Of a stretch of DNA of 17,257 nt, positions 1-6,856 are shown in pieces (the stretch's first letter is position 1; the number at the start of each line of letters is the position of its first letter). Made by a program: the position numbers and the translations under genes. The stretch is from an uncultured Acidimicrobiales bacterium. Its GTDB lineage: Bacteria; Actinomycetota; Acidimicrobiia; Acidimicrobiales; Iamiaceae. A model generated the notes under the pieces. The model saw nothing but the letters and a program-made list of their open reading frames with translations. It had not been told where the DNA came from and did not search any database. The DNA lies in contig CALANQ010000273.1 of the NCBI GenBank assembly GCA_937926025.1, forward strand, positions 1 through 17,257, written 5' to 3'.

Positions 1-597
1 CGTGGCTGGTTCCCCCTCCTCGGCGCTTCTGCGGTCGGACCCAGCGGGAGGGTGCTGGCATTCGAGCCCGACGATCGGGTTCGACAGACGCTCCTGCGCA
101 ACCTCGAGGTGAACCCGCACCTTGCCGAGGTCGTCGATGTCTGGTCGACCGCCGTCGGGACCTCTGATGGACGGGCGGAGTTCGTGCAGGAGCCGGAGTC
201 GGGCCGGTCGCACCTGCTCGGGCAGGAGGAAGGCGCCCGGGCGACGGTGTCGGTCGAGGTCCGGTCCCTCGCCTCGGTCCTGCAGGAGTTGGATCTCACC
301 CCCGATGCCATCAAGATCGACGTGGAGGGCAATGAGCTCGACGTGCTCGCTGGTCTGGCGGACTGCGTCGCGACTCCCGCCATCCTGGTGGAGGTGGTGC
401 CCGAGCAGCTGGAGCGCGGTGGGACCTCGTTCGACGAGATCCTGGCGCTGCTCGGCGAGGCCTATCGCTGCTACTGGGTGTGCTGGACGCACGGGCGGCT
501 CGAGCCGGTCGACGGGAACCAGTGCGGCTCGGGGCGCAACATGCTGGTGCTGCCCGCAAACCGAGCGGACGAGATCCTCGGCCGGTTGATCGCCTGA
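1..597 (+). CDS. FkbM-family SAM-dependent methyltransferase, 5' truncated by window edge
   Basis: This is the C-terminal 198 residues of an FkbM-type methyltransferase, a family that usually methylates hydroxyl groups on sugars, polyketides or lipids using S-adenosylmethionine. The first GTG in the window (base 52) is not the true start. The frame is open to base 1 and encodes family sequence upstream of it: VGPSGRVLAFEPD lies at visible residues 12-24 and contains the acidic Glu that binds the SAM ribose. The glycine-rich first SAM motif must lie outside the window. IKIDVEGNE around visible residue 107 is the second family hallmark. The end (NQCGSGRNMLVLP) is typical of the family. The substrate cannot be read from the sequence. 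The next gene lies 85 bp downstream and seems to have its own promoter. Confidence 0.85.
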   Translation, partial: RGWFPLLGASAVGPSGRVLAFEPDDRVRQTLLRNLEVNPHLAEVVDVWSTAVGTSDGRAEFVQEPESGRSHLLGQEEGARATVSVEVRSLASVLQELDLTPDAIKIDVEGNELDVLAGLADCVATPAILVEVVPEQLERGGTSFDEILALLGEAYRCYWVCWTHGRLEPVDGNQCGSGRNMLVLPANRADEILGRLIA

Positions 598-670
598 TGC
601 AGCGTTGGCGCGCGCCACGGCGAGCGCTCGAGGGCTCGGGACCGGTGCGGCGCCGGTTCCCCGTCGCTGG

Positions 671-682
671 AACGATGGGGCC
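671..682 (+). promoter_or_regulatory. Putative leaderless promoter -10 element
   Basis: Hexamer AACGAT is followed by 6 nt and then GTG at 683. No Shine-Dalgarno sequence is present. It matches the NANNNT-6/7-start geometry seen before several genes in this window and supports the 683 start. Confidence 0.35.
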
Positions 683-1336
683 GTGCTGAAGCGGCGAGGC
701 GGCGGGGACGATGGCGAGGCAGATCCCTGGCCGGACACGACGACGGTCGTCCGGGGCGAGGTACCCGCCGGGCCGTTCGAGTTCCGACGCCGGGAGGTCC
801 GCCCCGGCGCTTTCGCGCCGCTGGCCAGCTACGCGTTCGACGAGGCGAGGGCGGTCGGGGTGGAGCTGGACCTGTCGCTGGTCTCCCTCACGGTGCAGCG
901 CTCGGTCTTCGAGGGCTGCCGCTTCGTCCAGGGGCGGCGCCCGGCATCGGACGGGACCTGGGCGCAGGGGAACCTCGGCCGGAGGCCGACCGTGTACCGC
1001 AACTGCACGTTCGACCGGGTGCGGTTCCGCATCCGGGGCGGCTTCAGCACCGGCGACGCGGTGTTCGAGGACTGCGAGTTCCGGCGGTGCTCGTTCCGGG
1101 AGTTCTTCGCCCACGGGACGACGTTCGTCCGGTGCCGGTTCGAGGGGCCGATCGACAACGCCGTCTTCTACGGGACGGTGCCGGCCGAGATGCCCCGGGC
1201 CGGTGAGGTGAACCGCTACGTGGACAACGACTTCACCGGCGCGGTGCTGGGCTCGGTGTCGCTGCGCGGTGGCATCGACGCAGGCCAGCAGCGGTGGCCC
1301 GCCGGCGTGGACCCGGCGTCGCTCGTCCGGGACTGA
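683..1336 (+). CDS. Pentapeptide-repeat-like protein
   Basis: A 217-residue protein whose middle (about residues 70-155) shows degenerate five-residue periodicity with central Phe or Leu: SVFEGCRF, CTFDRVRF, AVFEDCEFRRCSFRE, TTFVRCRFEG. This pattern builds the right-handed quadrilateral beta helix of pentapeptide-repeat proteins. Cys commonly occupies the position two before the Phe. There is no signal peptide or membrane segment, so it is probably cytoplasmic. Some family members mimic DNA and protect gyrase, but most have unknown roles and nothing here points to one. The frame is open upstream to base 605; GTG 683 is preferred because the upstream part encodes low-complexity Arg/Ala sequence and a -10-like box sits just before 683. 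Confidence 0.7.
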   Translation: MLKRRGGGDDGEADPWPDTTTVVRGEVPAGPFEFRRREVRPGAFAPLASYAFDEARAVGVELDLSLVSLTVQRSVFEGCRFVQGRRPASDGTWAQGNLGRRPTVYRNCTFDRVRFRIRGGFSTGDAVFEDCEFRRCSFREFFAHGTTFVRCRFEGPIDNAVFYGTVPAEMPRAGEVNRYVDNDFTGAVLGSVSLRGGIDAGQQRWPAGVDPASLVRD

Positions 1337-1403
1337 CGAACCCGGTCCGCGGTTGGCGGTGCGATCCCCGGGGTACGTGCTGGCACCAGATCGGTGGAGC
1401 AAC

Positions 1404-1409
1404 AGGAGG
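1404..1409 (+). promoter_or_regulatory. Ribosome binding site deciding the lipoprotein start
   Basis: AGGAGG lies 6 nt before ATG 1416. It selects this start over the longer open frame beginning at 1269, which would overlap the previous gene and bury the signal peptide. Confidence 0.8.
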
Positions 1410-1415
1410 CGGGTC

Positions 1416-2576
1416 ATGCGGGGGATGCGGATCGGGCGGTGGGCGGCGGCTGGGCTGGCGGTGGTGGCGCTGGCGGCCTGCCAGCCGGGGACCGAGGCGA
1501 CACCCGACGCATCGACCTCCAAGGTGAACGCCACCCACACCGCGCACTCCAGCCGGTCGCTGCCGGCCGAGGCCGGTGTCCGGTGGTCGGCGGAGCTGCC
1601 CGGCTACCTCTTCCACCACGCCGTCACCGCCGGGACCCGGGTGTTCGCCACGGCCGGCTCCTACAACGAGGGCGGCACCGGCTACTCGTCGCAGGTCGTG
1701 GCGCTGCGCAAGACGGACGGCGAGGTGATGTGGACGGCGGCGGGCAGCGATTCGTTCCGCCTCTGGGTGGCCGCCACGGCTGACGCGGTGTACGTGATCG
1801 ACGCCGACGGGGTGCTCCGGCGCCTCGACCCGGCAACCGGCAGGCAGGTCTGGATCCGCGACCTGATCGGCACGGCGTGGAGCGCGCCGGTGCCGTTCGG
1901 CGACCAGCTGTACGTGGCCACCAACACCACCAAGGGCCTCATCACCGCCATCGACCCGCGGACCGGCAGGACGCGGTGGGCGAAGGAGGTCGACGGCTCG
2001 TCGGGCACGCCGCCGCCCAGCGTCCGCGACGACGGGGTGTACGTGGCTGGCGCCTGCGGTGACCTCACGAAGCTGCGTCGCAGCAACGGCGCGGTGCTGT
2101 GGCACCACGACACCGGGTGCTCCGGGTCCATCGTGGCGGCACCGGTCGTGGCCGGGAACCGCGTGTGGTGGACCGACGGCAACAACGGCCCCAAGCCCAT
2201 CTTCGACGCCCAGACCGGCAAGCAGACCGGCTGGCTGCCGTCCCAGGGGTGCACCCCGATCGTGACCGACGCGCAGGTGATCACGAGCGGTGCGAACCTC
2301 GAGGCCCGGGACCCGGCGACCGACCGGCTGCTCTGGTCCCGCAGCATCGAGGGCGAGCGCGCCTACGGCTGCGTCCTCAGCGGCGGGAACCGCCTGTACC
2401 TGCTGAACCGGGCGGGTCGGCTGGTGACCATCGACCGGGCCACCGGCCGGACGGTCAGCCGGCGGCAGCTCCCGCTGGACCTCGCCGAGGTGACGTCGAG
2501 CCCCCAGGCCGACACCAACATCGGCGGCGGCCTGGCGCTCTACCCCGTGGGCGACCGCCTCGTCGCCGTCGGCTGA
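1416..2576 (+). CDS. PQQ-type beta-propeller lipoprotein
   Basis: A 386-residue secreted lipoprotein. Residues 1-22 form a signal peptide (two Arg, then an Ala/Val/Leu core) ending in the lipobox LAAC, with Cys22 as the lipidation site, so the protein should be anchored outside the cytoplasmic membrane. The rest carries about seven copies of the PQQ-like blade motif: VVALRKTDGEVMW, LRRLDPATGRQVW, ITAIDPRTGRTRW, LTKLRRSNGAVLW, PIFDAQTGKQTGW, LEARDPATDRLLW, LVTIDRATGRTVS. Such propellers occur in PQQ dehydrogenases and in BamB-like scaffold proteins. No dehydrogenase domain is attached, so a binding or scaffold role is more likely. A 145-bp gap separates it from the sigma factor gene, so co-transcription is uncertain. 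Confidence 0.85.
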   Translation: MRGMRIGRWAAAGLAVVALAACQPGTEATPDASTSKVNATHTAHSSRSLPAEAGVRWSAELPGYLFHHAVTAGTRVFATAGSYNEGGTGYSSQVVALRKTDGEVMWTAAGSDSFRLWVAATADAVYVIDADGVLRRLDPATGRQVWIRDLIGTAWSAPVPFGDQLYVATNTTKGLITAIDPRTGRTRWAKEVDGSSGTPPPSVRDDGVYVAGACGDLTKLRRSNGAVLWHHDTGCSGSIVAAPVVAGNRVWWTDGNNGPKPIFDAQTGKQTGWLPSQGCTPIVTDAQVITSGANLEARDPATDRLLWSRSIEGERAYGCVLSGGNRLYLLNRAGRLVTIDRATGRTVSRRQLPLDLAEVTSSPQADTNIGGGLALYPVGDRLVAVG

Positions 2577-2590
2577 GCGACCCCCCCCGC

Positions 2591-2620
2591 GACCCGACCG
2601 ACCCGGTCGACCCGACCGAC
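2591..2620 (+). repeat. 12-bp direct repeat with 18-bp period
   Basis: GACCCGACCGAC occurs at 2591-2602 and again at 2609-2620, separated by CCGGTC. A run of eight C (2581-2588) precedes it. It lies in the gap between the lipoprotein and sigma factor genes. It could be a regulator site or simply low-complexity GC-rich sequence. Confidence 0.6.
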
Positions 2621-2721
2621 CGGCCCGACGCGAGCGCTGCCGCGTCCGGGACGGGTGAGGTTCGTGTACAAGACGGGGTGCCTCGGGGCTCTTGGATGGT
2701 GGAAGGAAGGACCGCCCGACG

Positions 2722-3204
2722 ATGCCTGCTCCGCCACCGGCGAACCCCACGACGACCGAGACCCCGGAGGAGGCGTATGCCCGTCTGCACCCCCGGCTGG
2801 TGGAGGTCGCCTACCTGCTGATGTTCGACTGGGCCGGCGCGCAGGATGTGGTCCAGGACGCGTTCGCCGCGGCGATCCCCCGGTGGTCGGGCATCGAGGA
2901 CCCGGCCGCCTACCTGCGGCGGTCGGTCACCCACGGCGCCTACCGGGCGGCCCGTGACCGGAAGCGGCGCACGGAGAAGCACGGCCGGGCGGCGGCCGGG
3001 TTGGGCGACCACGTCGATCGGATCGATCTGATCATCGATCAGATCCGGGACCTGCCGGCCAAGGAGCGCGCGGTCGTGGTCCTGCGCTTCTACCTGGACC
3101 TGCCGATCGCCGAGATCGCCGACCAGCTCCAGATGCGCCAGGGGTCGGTGGGACCCACCCTGACCCGGGCGCTCCGCCGACTCGAGGGAGGGCTCCCCGC
3201 ATGA
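2722..3204 (+). CDS. ECF-type RNA polymerase sigma factor (sigma-70 family)
   Basis: A 160-residue extracytoplasmic-function sigma factor that would direct RNA polymerase to a small regulon. Region 2 (about residues 20-83) includes VVQDAFAAAIPRW and the Arg/Lys-rich AYRAARDRKRR. Region 4 (about 103-155) has LPAKERAVVVLRFYLDLPIAEIA followed by the helix-turn-helix that recognises the -35 element (LQMRQGSVGPTLTRALRRLE). Only regions 2 and 4 are present, as usual for this class. ATG 2722 follows GGAAGGAAGG at 2701-2710; a TTG ten codons earlier is possible but less likely. Its stop overlaps the start of the LytR_C gene as ATGA, implying translational coupling and functional linkage. The protein most resembles the SigE-like actinobacterial group. 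Confidence 0.9.
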   Translation: MPAPPPANPTTTETPEEAYARLHPRLVEVAYLLMFDWAGAQDVVQDAFAAAIPRWSGIEDPAAYLRRSVTHGAYRAARDRKRRTEKHGRAAAGLGDHVDRIDLIIDQIRDLPAKERAVVVLRFYLDLPIAEIADQLQMRQGSVGPTLTRALRRLEGGLPA

Positions 3205-3833
3205 CCATCACCGAAGACGAGATCCGGACAGCACTGCAGCGAGCCGTCGACCAGGCGGACCGCCGCACGGCCGAGCCCGACGATCGGATGTGTGCCGTCC
3301 CGCCCCGCCCGCCTCGGGCGCTGGTCCTGGTGGCGGCAGCCGCGCTGGTCCTGGTGGTGGTGGGCCTGATGGCCATCTCGGCCCGCGACGGCGACCAGGT
3401 GCGCACCGGCCCGGCCTCGGCACCCGACGCCACGCCCGACGCGGAGGTGACTGCGACGACGGAGGCGACCACGACGACGGAGGTGACCACGACGGGGGCG
3501 CTGGCCAGCACCACGACGACGGAGGTGCCGCCGTCGACGGTGTCGGTCCAGGTCCTGAACGGGAGCAGCACGTCGGGCGCCGCGGGGGTCGTGAGCGCCC
3601 AGCTCGGAGCGATCGGCTACCAGATGGCCCCGGTGGGCAATGCCTGGCAGGTGTTCGAGCACAGCGTGGTGTACGCCGCCGACGGCTCCGAGGATCCCGC
3701 CCGGGCGCTGGCCGATCGGCTGGGCATCGAGCGGACCGAGCCGCTGCCGCAGGACATGCCCGACGCCTGGGCGCTGGCCGGCACCGACCTGGTGGTGGTG
3801 GTCGGGACGGACGGGGTGGCGGTGCCGGGCTGA
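3201..3833 (+). CDS. One-pass membrane protein with LytR_C domain; candidate sigma-factor partner
   Basis: A 210-residue protein in four parts. Residues 1-39 are a charged, presumably cytoplasmic segment. Residues 40-60 are a hydrophobic Ala/Leu/Val membrane helix. Residues 70-112 are a Thr/Glu/Ala-rich linker. Residues about 113-202 are a LytR_C domain (VSVQVLNGSS, then VVYAADG, ALADRLGI, DLVVVVGTD). LytR_C occurs at the C-terminus of cell-wall LytR-CpsA-Psr proteins and in stand-alone actinobacterial proteins. The ATG overlaps the ECF sigma stop codon (ATGA). By position and topology this is the likely membrane regulator or anti-sigma factor of that sigma factor. However, the N-terminal segment lacks the HxxxCxxC zinc motif of classical ZAS anti-sigma factors. 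The regulatory role is inference; the domain call is firm. Confidence 0.82.
   Translation: MTITEDEIRTALQRAVDQADRRTAEPDDRMCAVPPRPPRALVLVAAAALVLVVVGLMAISARDGDQVRTGPASAPDATPDAEVTATTEATTTTEVTTTGALASTTTTEVPPSTVSVQVLNGSSTSGAAGVVSAQLGAIGYQMAPVGNAWQVFEHSVVYAADGSEDPARALADRLGIERTEPLPQDMPDAWALAGTDLVVVVGTDGVAVPG
3438..3491 (+). repeat. 18-bp in-frame tandem repeat (linker coding)
   Basis: Three 18-bp units lie at 3438-3455 (diverged), 3456-3473 and 3474-3491. The last two differ by one base and encode TTEATT and TTEVTT. They make up the Thr-rich linker of the LytR_C protein, a stretch whose length could vary between strains. Confidence 0.7.
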
Positions 3834-3857
3834 CCGATCCCGCGACCGACAGCCGGC
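3824..3857. terminator. Hairpin between convergent genes
   Basis: GCCGGGCTG (3824-3832) pairs with CAGCCGGC (3850-3857) apart from one bulged G, with a 17-nt loop. It spans the end of the LytR_C gene and the stop of the opposite-strand gene, so it could serve both. There is no T tract. Confidence 0.4.
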
Positions 3858-4678
3858 TACCAGTCCTGGGCGGCGAGCAGCGCCGGTTCGTACGTGGTGA
3901 GGGTGGCGACGAGCTCGTCGAGCTCGGCGGGCGACAGGGCGGTGTAGGGGGCCCAGGCCAGATCGTCGGTGAGGTCCTCGACCTGGCGCTTGACCGCCCG
4001 GCCGTCCTCGGAGAGCCAGCCGTCGTCGCCGATGAGGCCCCGCTCCCGCATGCCGTCGACGACGGCGTCGATCTGAGCGGCCGGGAGGTGGTGGATGCGG
4101 CCGAACTTCCCCGCGGGCAGGTCCATGCCGAGGGCGAGCAGGACGTGGGCCTCGAGCCGGCCGATGCCGTGCACCATCAGCGCCGAGATGTGCCCGTCGC
4201 CGCGGTGCTCCCGCACCAGCGACGCGGCGTGGAACAGGCGCTCGACGACGTCGTCGGGGATATCCAGGGTCAAGAGGGCGGCGTACATGGGCCGGCCCTC
4301 GATCGGTGCGCTGATGGCCGCGGTCAGCAGCAGGTCGGTGGCCCGGGCGAACTCGGGGGTGTCGACCTGGTCGCCGAGGATCCGGCGGAGGGCCCGGGCG
4401 CAACCGGCCCGCCGGGCGGTGGTGGCGGCCTCGGGGGTGGTGGTGTCCCACACGCTGGGGATGTGACGGGCCACCTCACCGGGGGCGAAGTTGTAGAAGA
4501 GCGCGTCGACGACCTGAGCGGACACGGTGCCCAGGGCGGCGGCCCGGCCGGCGAAGTAGGTGTCCCAGAAGTCACGGAACCCGAGGGCGAACATGGCCTC
4601 GTTCGGTTCCTCGGCGGAGTACGGGATGGCCCCGATCGGCTCGGTCAGCTCGAACAGGCGTCGTGCGGTGCGGTTCAC
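3857..4678 (-). CDS. SCO6745-family protein (helix-turn-helix-like fold)
   Basis: A 273-residue soluble protein resembling the actinobacterial SCO6745 family, named for a Streptomyces protein. It begins as that family does, with a short conserved N-terminus (TARRLFELTEPIGAIPYS), and continues with a helical core containing GFRDFWDTYFAGRAAALG, VVDALFYNFAPGEVARHIP and GDGHISALMVHGIGRLEAHVL. The C-terminal part (KFGRIHHLP onward) looks like a winged-helix region with GLIGDDGWLSEDGRAVK. Its biochemical function is not established. GTG 4678 is chosen because GAGGAG lies 6 nt upstream and the family starts here. An in-frame ATG at 4756 would add a 26-residue low-complexity extension. It converges on the LytR_C gene and diverges from the lipoprotein at 4812. 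Confidence 0.75.
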   Translation of the reverse strand: MNRTARRLFELTEPIGAIPYSAEEPNEAMFALGFRDFWDTYFAGRAAALGTVSAQVVDALFYNFAPGEVARHIPSVWDTTTPEAATTARRAGCARALRRILGDQVDTPEFARATDLLLTAAISAPIEGRPMYAALLTLDIPDDVVERLFHAASLVREHRGDGHISALMVHGIGRLEAHVLLALGMDLPAGKFGRIHHLPAAQIDAVVDGMRERGLIGDDGWLSEDGRAVKRQVEDLTDDLAWAPYTALSPAELDELVATLTTYEPALLAAQDW

Positions 4679-4684
4679 GGTCGG

Positions 4685-4690
4685 CTCCTC
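4685..4690 (-). promoter_or_regulatory. Ribosome binding site supporting GTG 4678
   Basis: GAGGAG on the minus strand, 6 nt before GTG 4678. It competes with a leaderless-type start at ATG 4756. Confidence 0.65.
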
Positions 4691-4756
4691 GTCCTGGGGT
4701 GCACCGGATCCATCCGGCCCACGGTCTGGTGGACGGCGGCGACCGGCCGATGTCAT

Positions 4757-4768
4757 CGCTTGATGCTC
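4757..4768 (-). promoter_or_regulatory. Putative -10 element for the SCO6745-like gene
   Basis: GAGCAT (minus strand, 4768-4763) is followed by 6 nt and an in-frame ATG at 4756. If used, it gives either a leaderless transcript starting at 4756 or a leader of about 78 nt to GTG 4678. The same hexamer and spacing precede the gene at 6089. Confidence 0.35.
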
Positions 4769-4799
4769 CCACGGGTCCCGCTGGCGCACGCCGCTGTGG

Positions 4800-4811
4800 T
4801 TCACTGAGCCG
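4800..4811 (+). promoter_or_regulatory. Putative leaderless promoter -10 element
   Basis: TTCACT is followed by 6 nt and ATG 4812, with no Shine-Dalgarno sequence. The second base is T rather than A, so the match is weaker than the others. Confidence 0.25.
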
Positions 4812-6053
4812 ATGACGAGATGGCGGGGCGTGCTGGCAGCGGTAGTGGTCGGAGGGGTCCTGGCGGGCTGTGGATCCAGCGGCGGCGAGCAGGTGCGCTC
4901 CGTGGACCTGGGCGAGGCTGCCGCAGCATCGCAGGACAGCACGGCCCGGATGGTGGCCACGCAGGAGTTCGGCGGCGAGCCCGCCGGTCGGTACGAGGGC
5001 GTGGTGGACTTCGAGAACCGGAGCGCCCAGATCGAGGTGAGCGGGACGCCGCTCGTCACCGGGCTCGACGGGGCCGAGCTGAGCGACTTCTCCGACGACA
5101 TGCCGCCCGAGCTGCGGGAGCAGATGCAGCAGGTGATGGACCTGATGACTGCGGCTGACGAGATCATCGTCGCCGACGACAACAGCTACCTCCACGCCGA
5201 TGGCACGTGGTGGGACTTCGGGCCGACCGACCCTGATGCCGCCGCCCAGATGGGGACGCTCGACCCGCTCTCGCCGACCTCCGTCCTCGCCGACCTCGGC
5301 GAGCTGGGAGAGGTGGAGGAGACCGGAACCGAGCACGTCCGCGGCGCGTCCGCCACGCGCTACGAGGCGTCCGACGACGACACCGGGAACCGGTTCCGGG
5401 TCTGGGTCGACGACCAGGGGCGCGCCGTCCGGATCGAGACGACGATGACCGATCCCGATTCCGGCAAGGACCTGGTCAGCACCACCGAGCTGTACGACTT
5501 CGGGGTCGACGTGGACATCACCGCGCCGGAGGACGCCCAGACGTTCGAGCCGGCCGCCCCGACCGTGAGCACCATCGACCTGGAGGAGGTGGCGTCGGGC
5601 ACCGACGCCGGCGTGGCGTGGACCCTGTCCACCGGCGACGCCGACAACGGCACCCGGTGCGTGCAGGTGGACACCGATCCGGCGATCGGCGGCGAGGTCG
5701 TGCTGCTGACGCCCGATGGCAGCTCGTCCACCCAGGTCGAGGTCGCCCCCGGCAAGAAGGTGGCGGCGTCGTGCGGACCCGATCGCGTGAACGGCGACGG
5801 CGGCTCCGGCGCCACCCTCCTGACCACGGGCGGCCGCTCGGGCGAGGTGCACTACCTGGCGGGCACCATCGAGGACGGCGCCGACGTCACGGTCACGTTC
5901 GGCGACGGCCGGAAGGTCCAGCTGGAGGACCACGACGGCGCCTGGGTCCTGTTCTTCACCGGCGACGACTGGCCCGTGCGCATGGAAGGCCGCAACAACG
6001 TGTGCGACCTGCAGGGCGACGACACCACCAGCGGAACCGACCTGGTCTGCTGA
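4812..6053 (+). CDS. Secreted lipoprotein, LppX/LolA-like N-terminal half
   Basis: A 413-residue lipoprotein. The signal peptide carries two Arg and an Ala/Val core and ends in the lipobox LAGC, with Cys20 lipidated. Residues about 30-265 resemble the LppX/LprG/LolA-like fold of actinobacterial lipoproteins: a run of beta strands with the VEETGTEHVRGASATRYEA and RVWVDDQGRAVRIE signatures. In LprG and LppX that fold makes a hydrophobic pocket for lipids. Residues about 270-413 form a second, unrecognised region with four Cys in total (TRCVQV, ASCGPD, NVCDLQ, DLVC), which could form two disulfides outside the cell. The actual ligand is unknown. It is monocistronic, divergent from the gene at 4678. 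Confidence 0.78.
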   Translation: MTRWRGVLAAVVVGGVLAGCGSSGGEQVRSVDLGEAAAASQDSTARMVATQEFGGEPAGRYEGVVDFENRSAQIEVSGTPLVTGLDGAELSDFSDDMPPELREQMQQVMDLMTAADEIIVADDNSYLHADGTWWDFGPTDPDAAAQMGTLDPLSPTSVLADLGELGEVEETGTEHVRGASATRYEASDDDTGNRFRVWVDDQGRAVRIETTMTDPDSGKDLVSTTELYDFGVDVDITAPEDAQTFEPAAPTVSTIDLEEVASGTDAGVAWTLSTGDADNGTRCVQVDTDPAIGGEVVLLTPDGSSSTQVEVAPGKKVAASCGPDRVNGDGGSGATLLTTGGRSGEVHYLAGTIEDGADVTVTFGDGRKVQLEDHDGAWVLFFTGDDWPVRMEGRNNVCDLQGDDTTSGTDLVC

Positions 6054-6061
6054 GCGCCGCC

Positions 6062-6077
6062 CGCACCGAACCGTGCG
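6062..6077 (+). terminator. Short hairpin after the lipoprotein
   Basis: CGCAC (6062-6066) and GTGCG (6073-6077) form a perfect 5-bp stem with a 6-nt loop, 8 nt after the stop. No T tract follows, and its last base overlaps the proposed -10 box of the next gene. Confidence 0.3.
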
Positions 6078-6088
6078 AGCATGAGCGG
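6077..6088 (+). promoter_or_regulatory. Putative leaderless promoter -10 element
   Basis: GAGCAT is followed by 6 nt and GTG 6089. The ATG at 6081 is out of frame with the ABC ATPase, which supports the GTG start. Confidence 0.35.
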
Positions 6089-6856
6089 GTGTTCCGACGC
6101 TCTGCACCCGAGGTGGACTGGCTGCCGGTGGCGGTGTCCGGCGGGCCAGCTGATGCCGAGCTGTTCTCGTTCGACGAGGTGGTGGTCGAGCGGGGCGGAC
6201 GGCGGGTGCTGGCCATCGACCGCCAGGCGATCCTCCACGTCGGGGTGACCGCCATCGTCGGGCCGTCCGGGTCGGGGAAGTCCACGCTGCTGCGGCTCTG
6301 CAACCGCCTGGAGGCGCCGACCACCGGCACCGTCCGCTACCTCGGCACCGACCTCGCTGCCGTCGATCCGCTGGCCCTGCGCCGCCGGGTGGCGATGGTG
6401 TTCCAGCAGCCGGTGGCGCTGGAGGGCACGGTGGCCGACAACCTGCGCCAGGCTGATCGGTTCCTCGACGGTCCCGGCGTGGCGGCGGCGCTCGACCGCG
6501 TCGGCCTGCCCGGCGACCTGGGCGATCGTCCGGCCGACGATCTCTCGGGCGGCGAGCGCCAGCGACTCGGTCTGGCCCGCTCCCTGCTCACGGACCCCGA
6601 TGTGGTGCTGCTCGACGAGGTGACCAGCTCCCTCGACCCCACCAACGCGGCCCGGATCGAGGCCCTGGTGGCCCAGCTGGTCGACGAGGGCCTCCACGCC
6701 GTGTGGGTCACCCACGACCTCGACCAGCTCCGCCGGGTGGCCGACCGGGTCCTGGTGGTCATCGACGGCGCGGTGGCCGCCCACGGCCCCGTGGACGCGG
6801 TGCTGGCGTCCCCCGAGCCCGCCGTGCGGGCGTTCCTGGACGGGGCGGCGACGTGA
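6089..6856 (+). CDS. fetA: ABC transporter ATP-binding protein, FetA-like
   Basis: A 255-residue ATPase subunit with all ABC motifs intact: Walker A GPSGSGKST (58-66), Q-loop FQQP (105-108), signature LSGGERQR (152-159), Walker B VVLLDEVTSSLDP (172-184) and the switch His209 in VTHD. It energises the membrane permease encoded immediately downstream. That permease belongs to the FetB (UPF0014) family, so the pair matches FetAB, which exports iron in E. coli. The substrate here is inferred from family only. The two genes overlap by 4 nt (GTGA), so translation is coupled. About 25 residues precede the first strand; a shorter start cannot be excluded. No iron-sensing operator was recognised. Confidence 0.85.
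   Translation: MFRRSAPEVDWLPVAVSGGPADAELFSFDEVVVERGGRRVLAIDRQAILHVGVTAIVGPSGSGKSTLLRLCNRLEAPTTGTVRYLGTDLAAVDPLALRRRVAMVFQQPVALEGTVADNLRQADRFLDGPGVAAALDRVGLPGDLGDRPADDLSGGERQRLGLARSLLTDPDVVLLDEVTSSLDPTNAARIEALVAQLVDEGLHAVWVTHDLDQLRRVADRVLVVIDGAVAAHGPVDAVLASPEPAVRAFLDGAAT

Noticed and set aside
3438..3530. Repeats as a CRISPR array
   Set aside because: Units are 18 bp, directly abutting, in frame and code for a Thr-rich linker; there are no spacers.
3290..4807. A 505-codon plus-strand open frame across the LytR_C gene and the SCO6745-like gene
   Set aside because: It spans two convergent real genes and shows only compositional bias.
4572..6107. A 511-codon minus-strand open frame opposite the lipoprotein at 4812
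   Set aside because: The opposite strand has a signal peptide and lipobox; this frame shows no motif and only repetitive Val/Ala/Gly/His composition.
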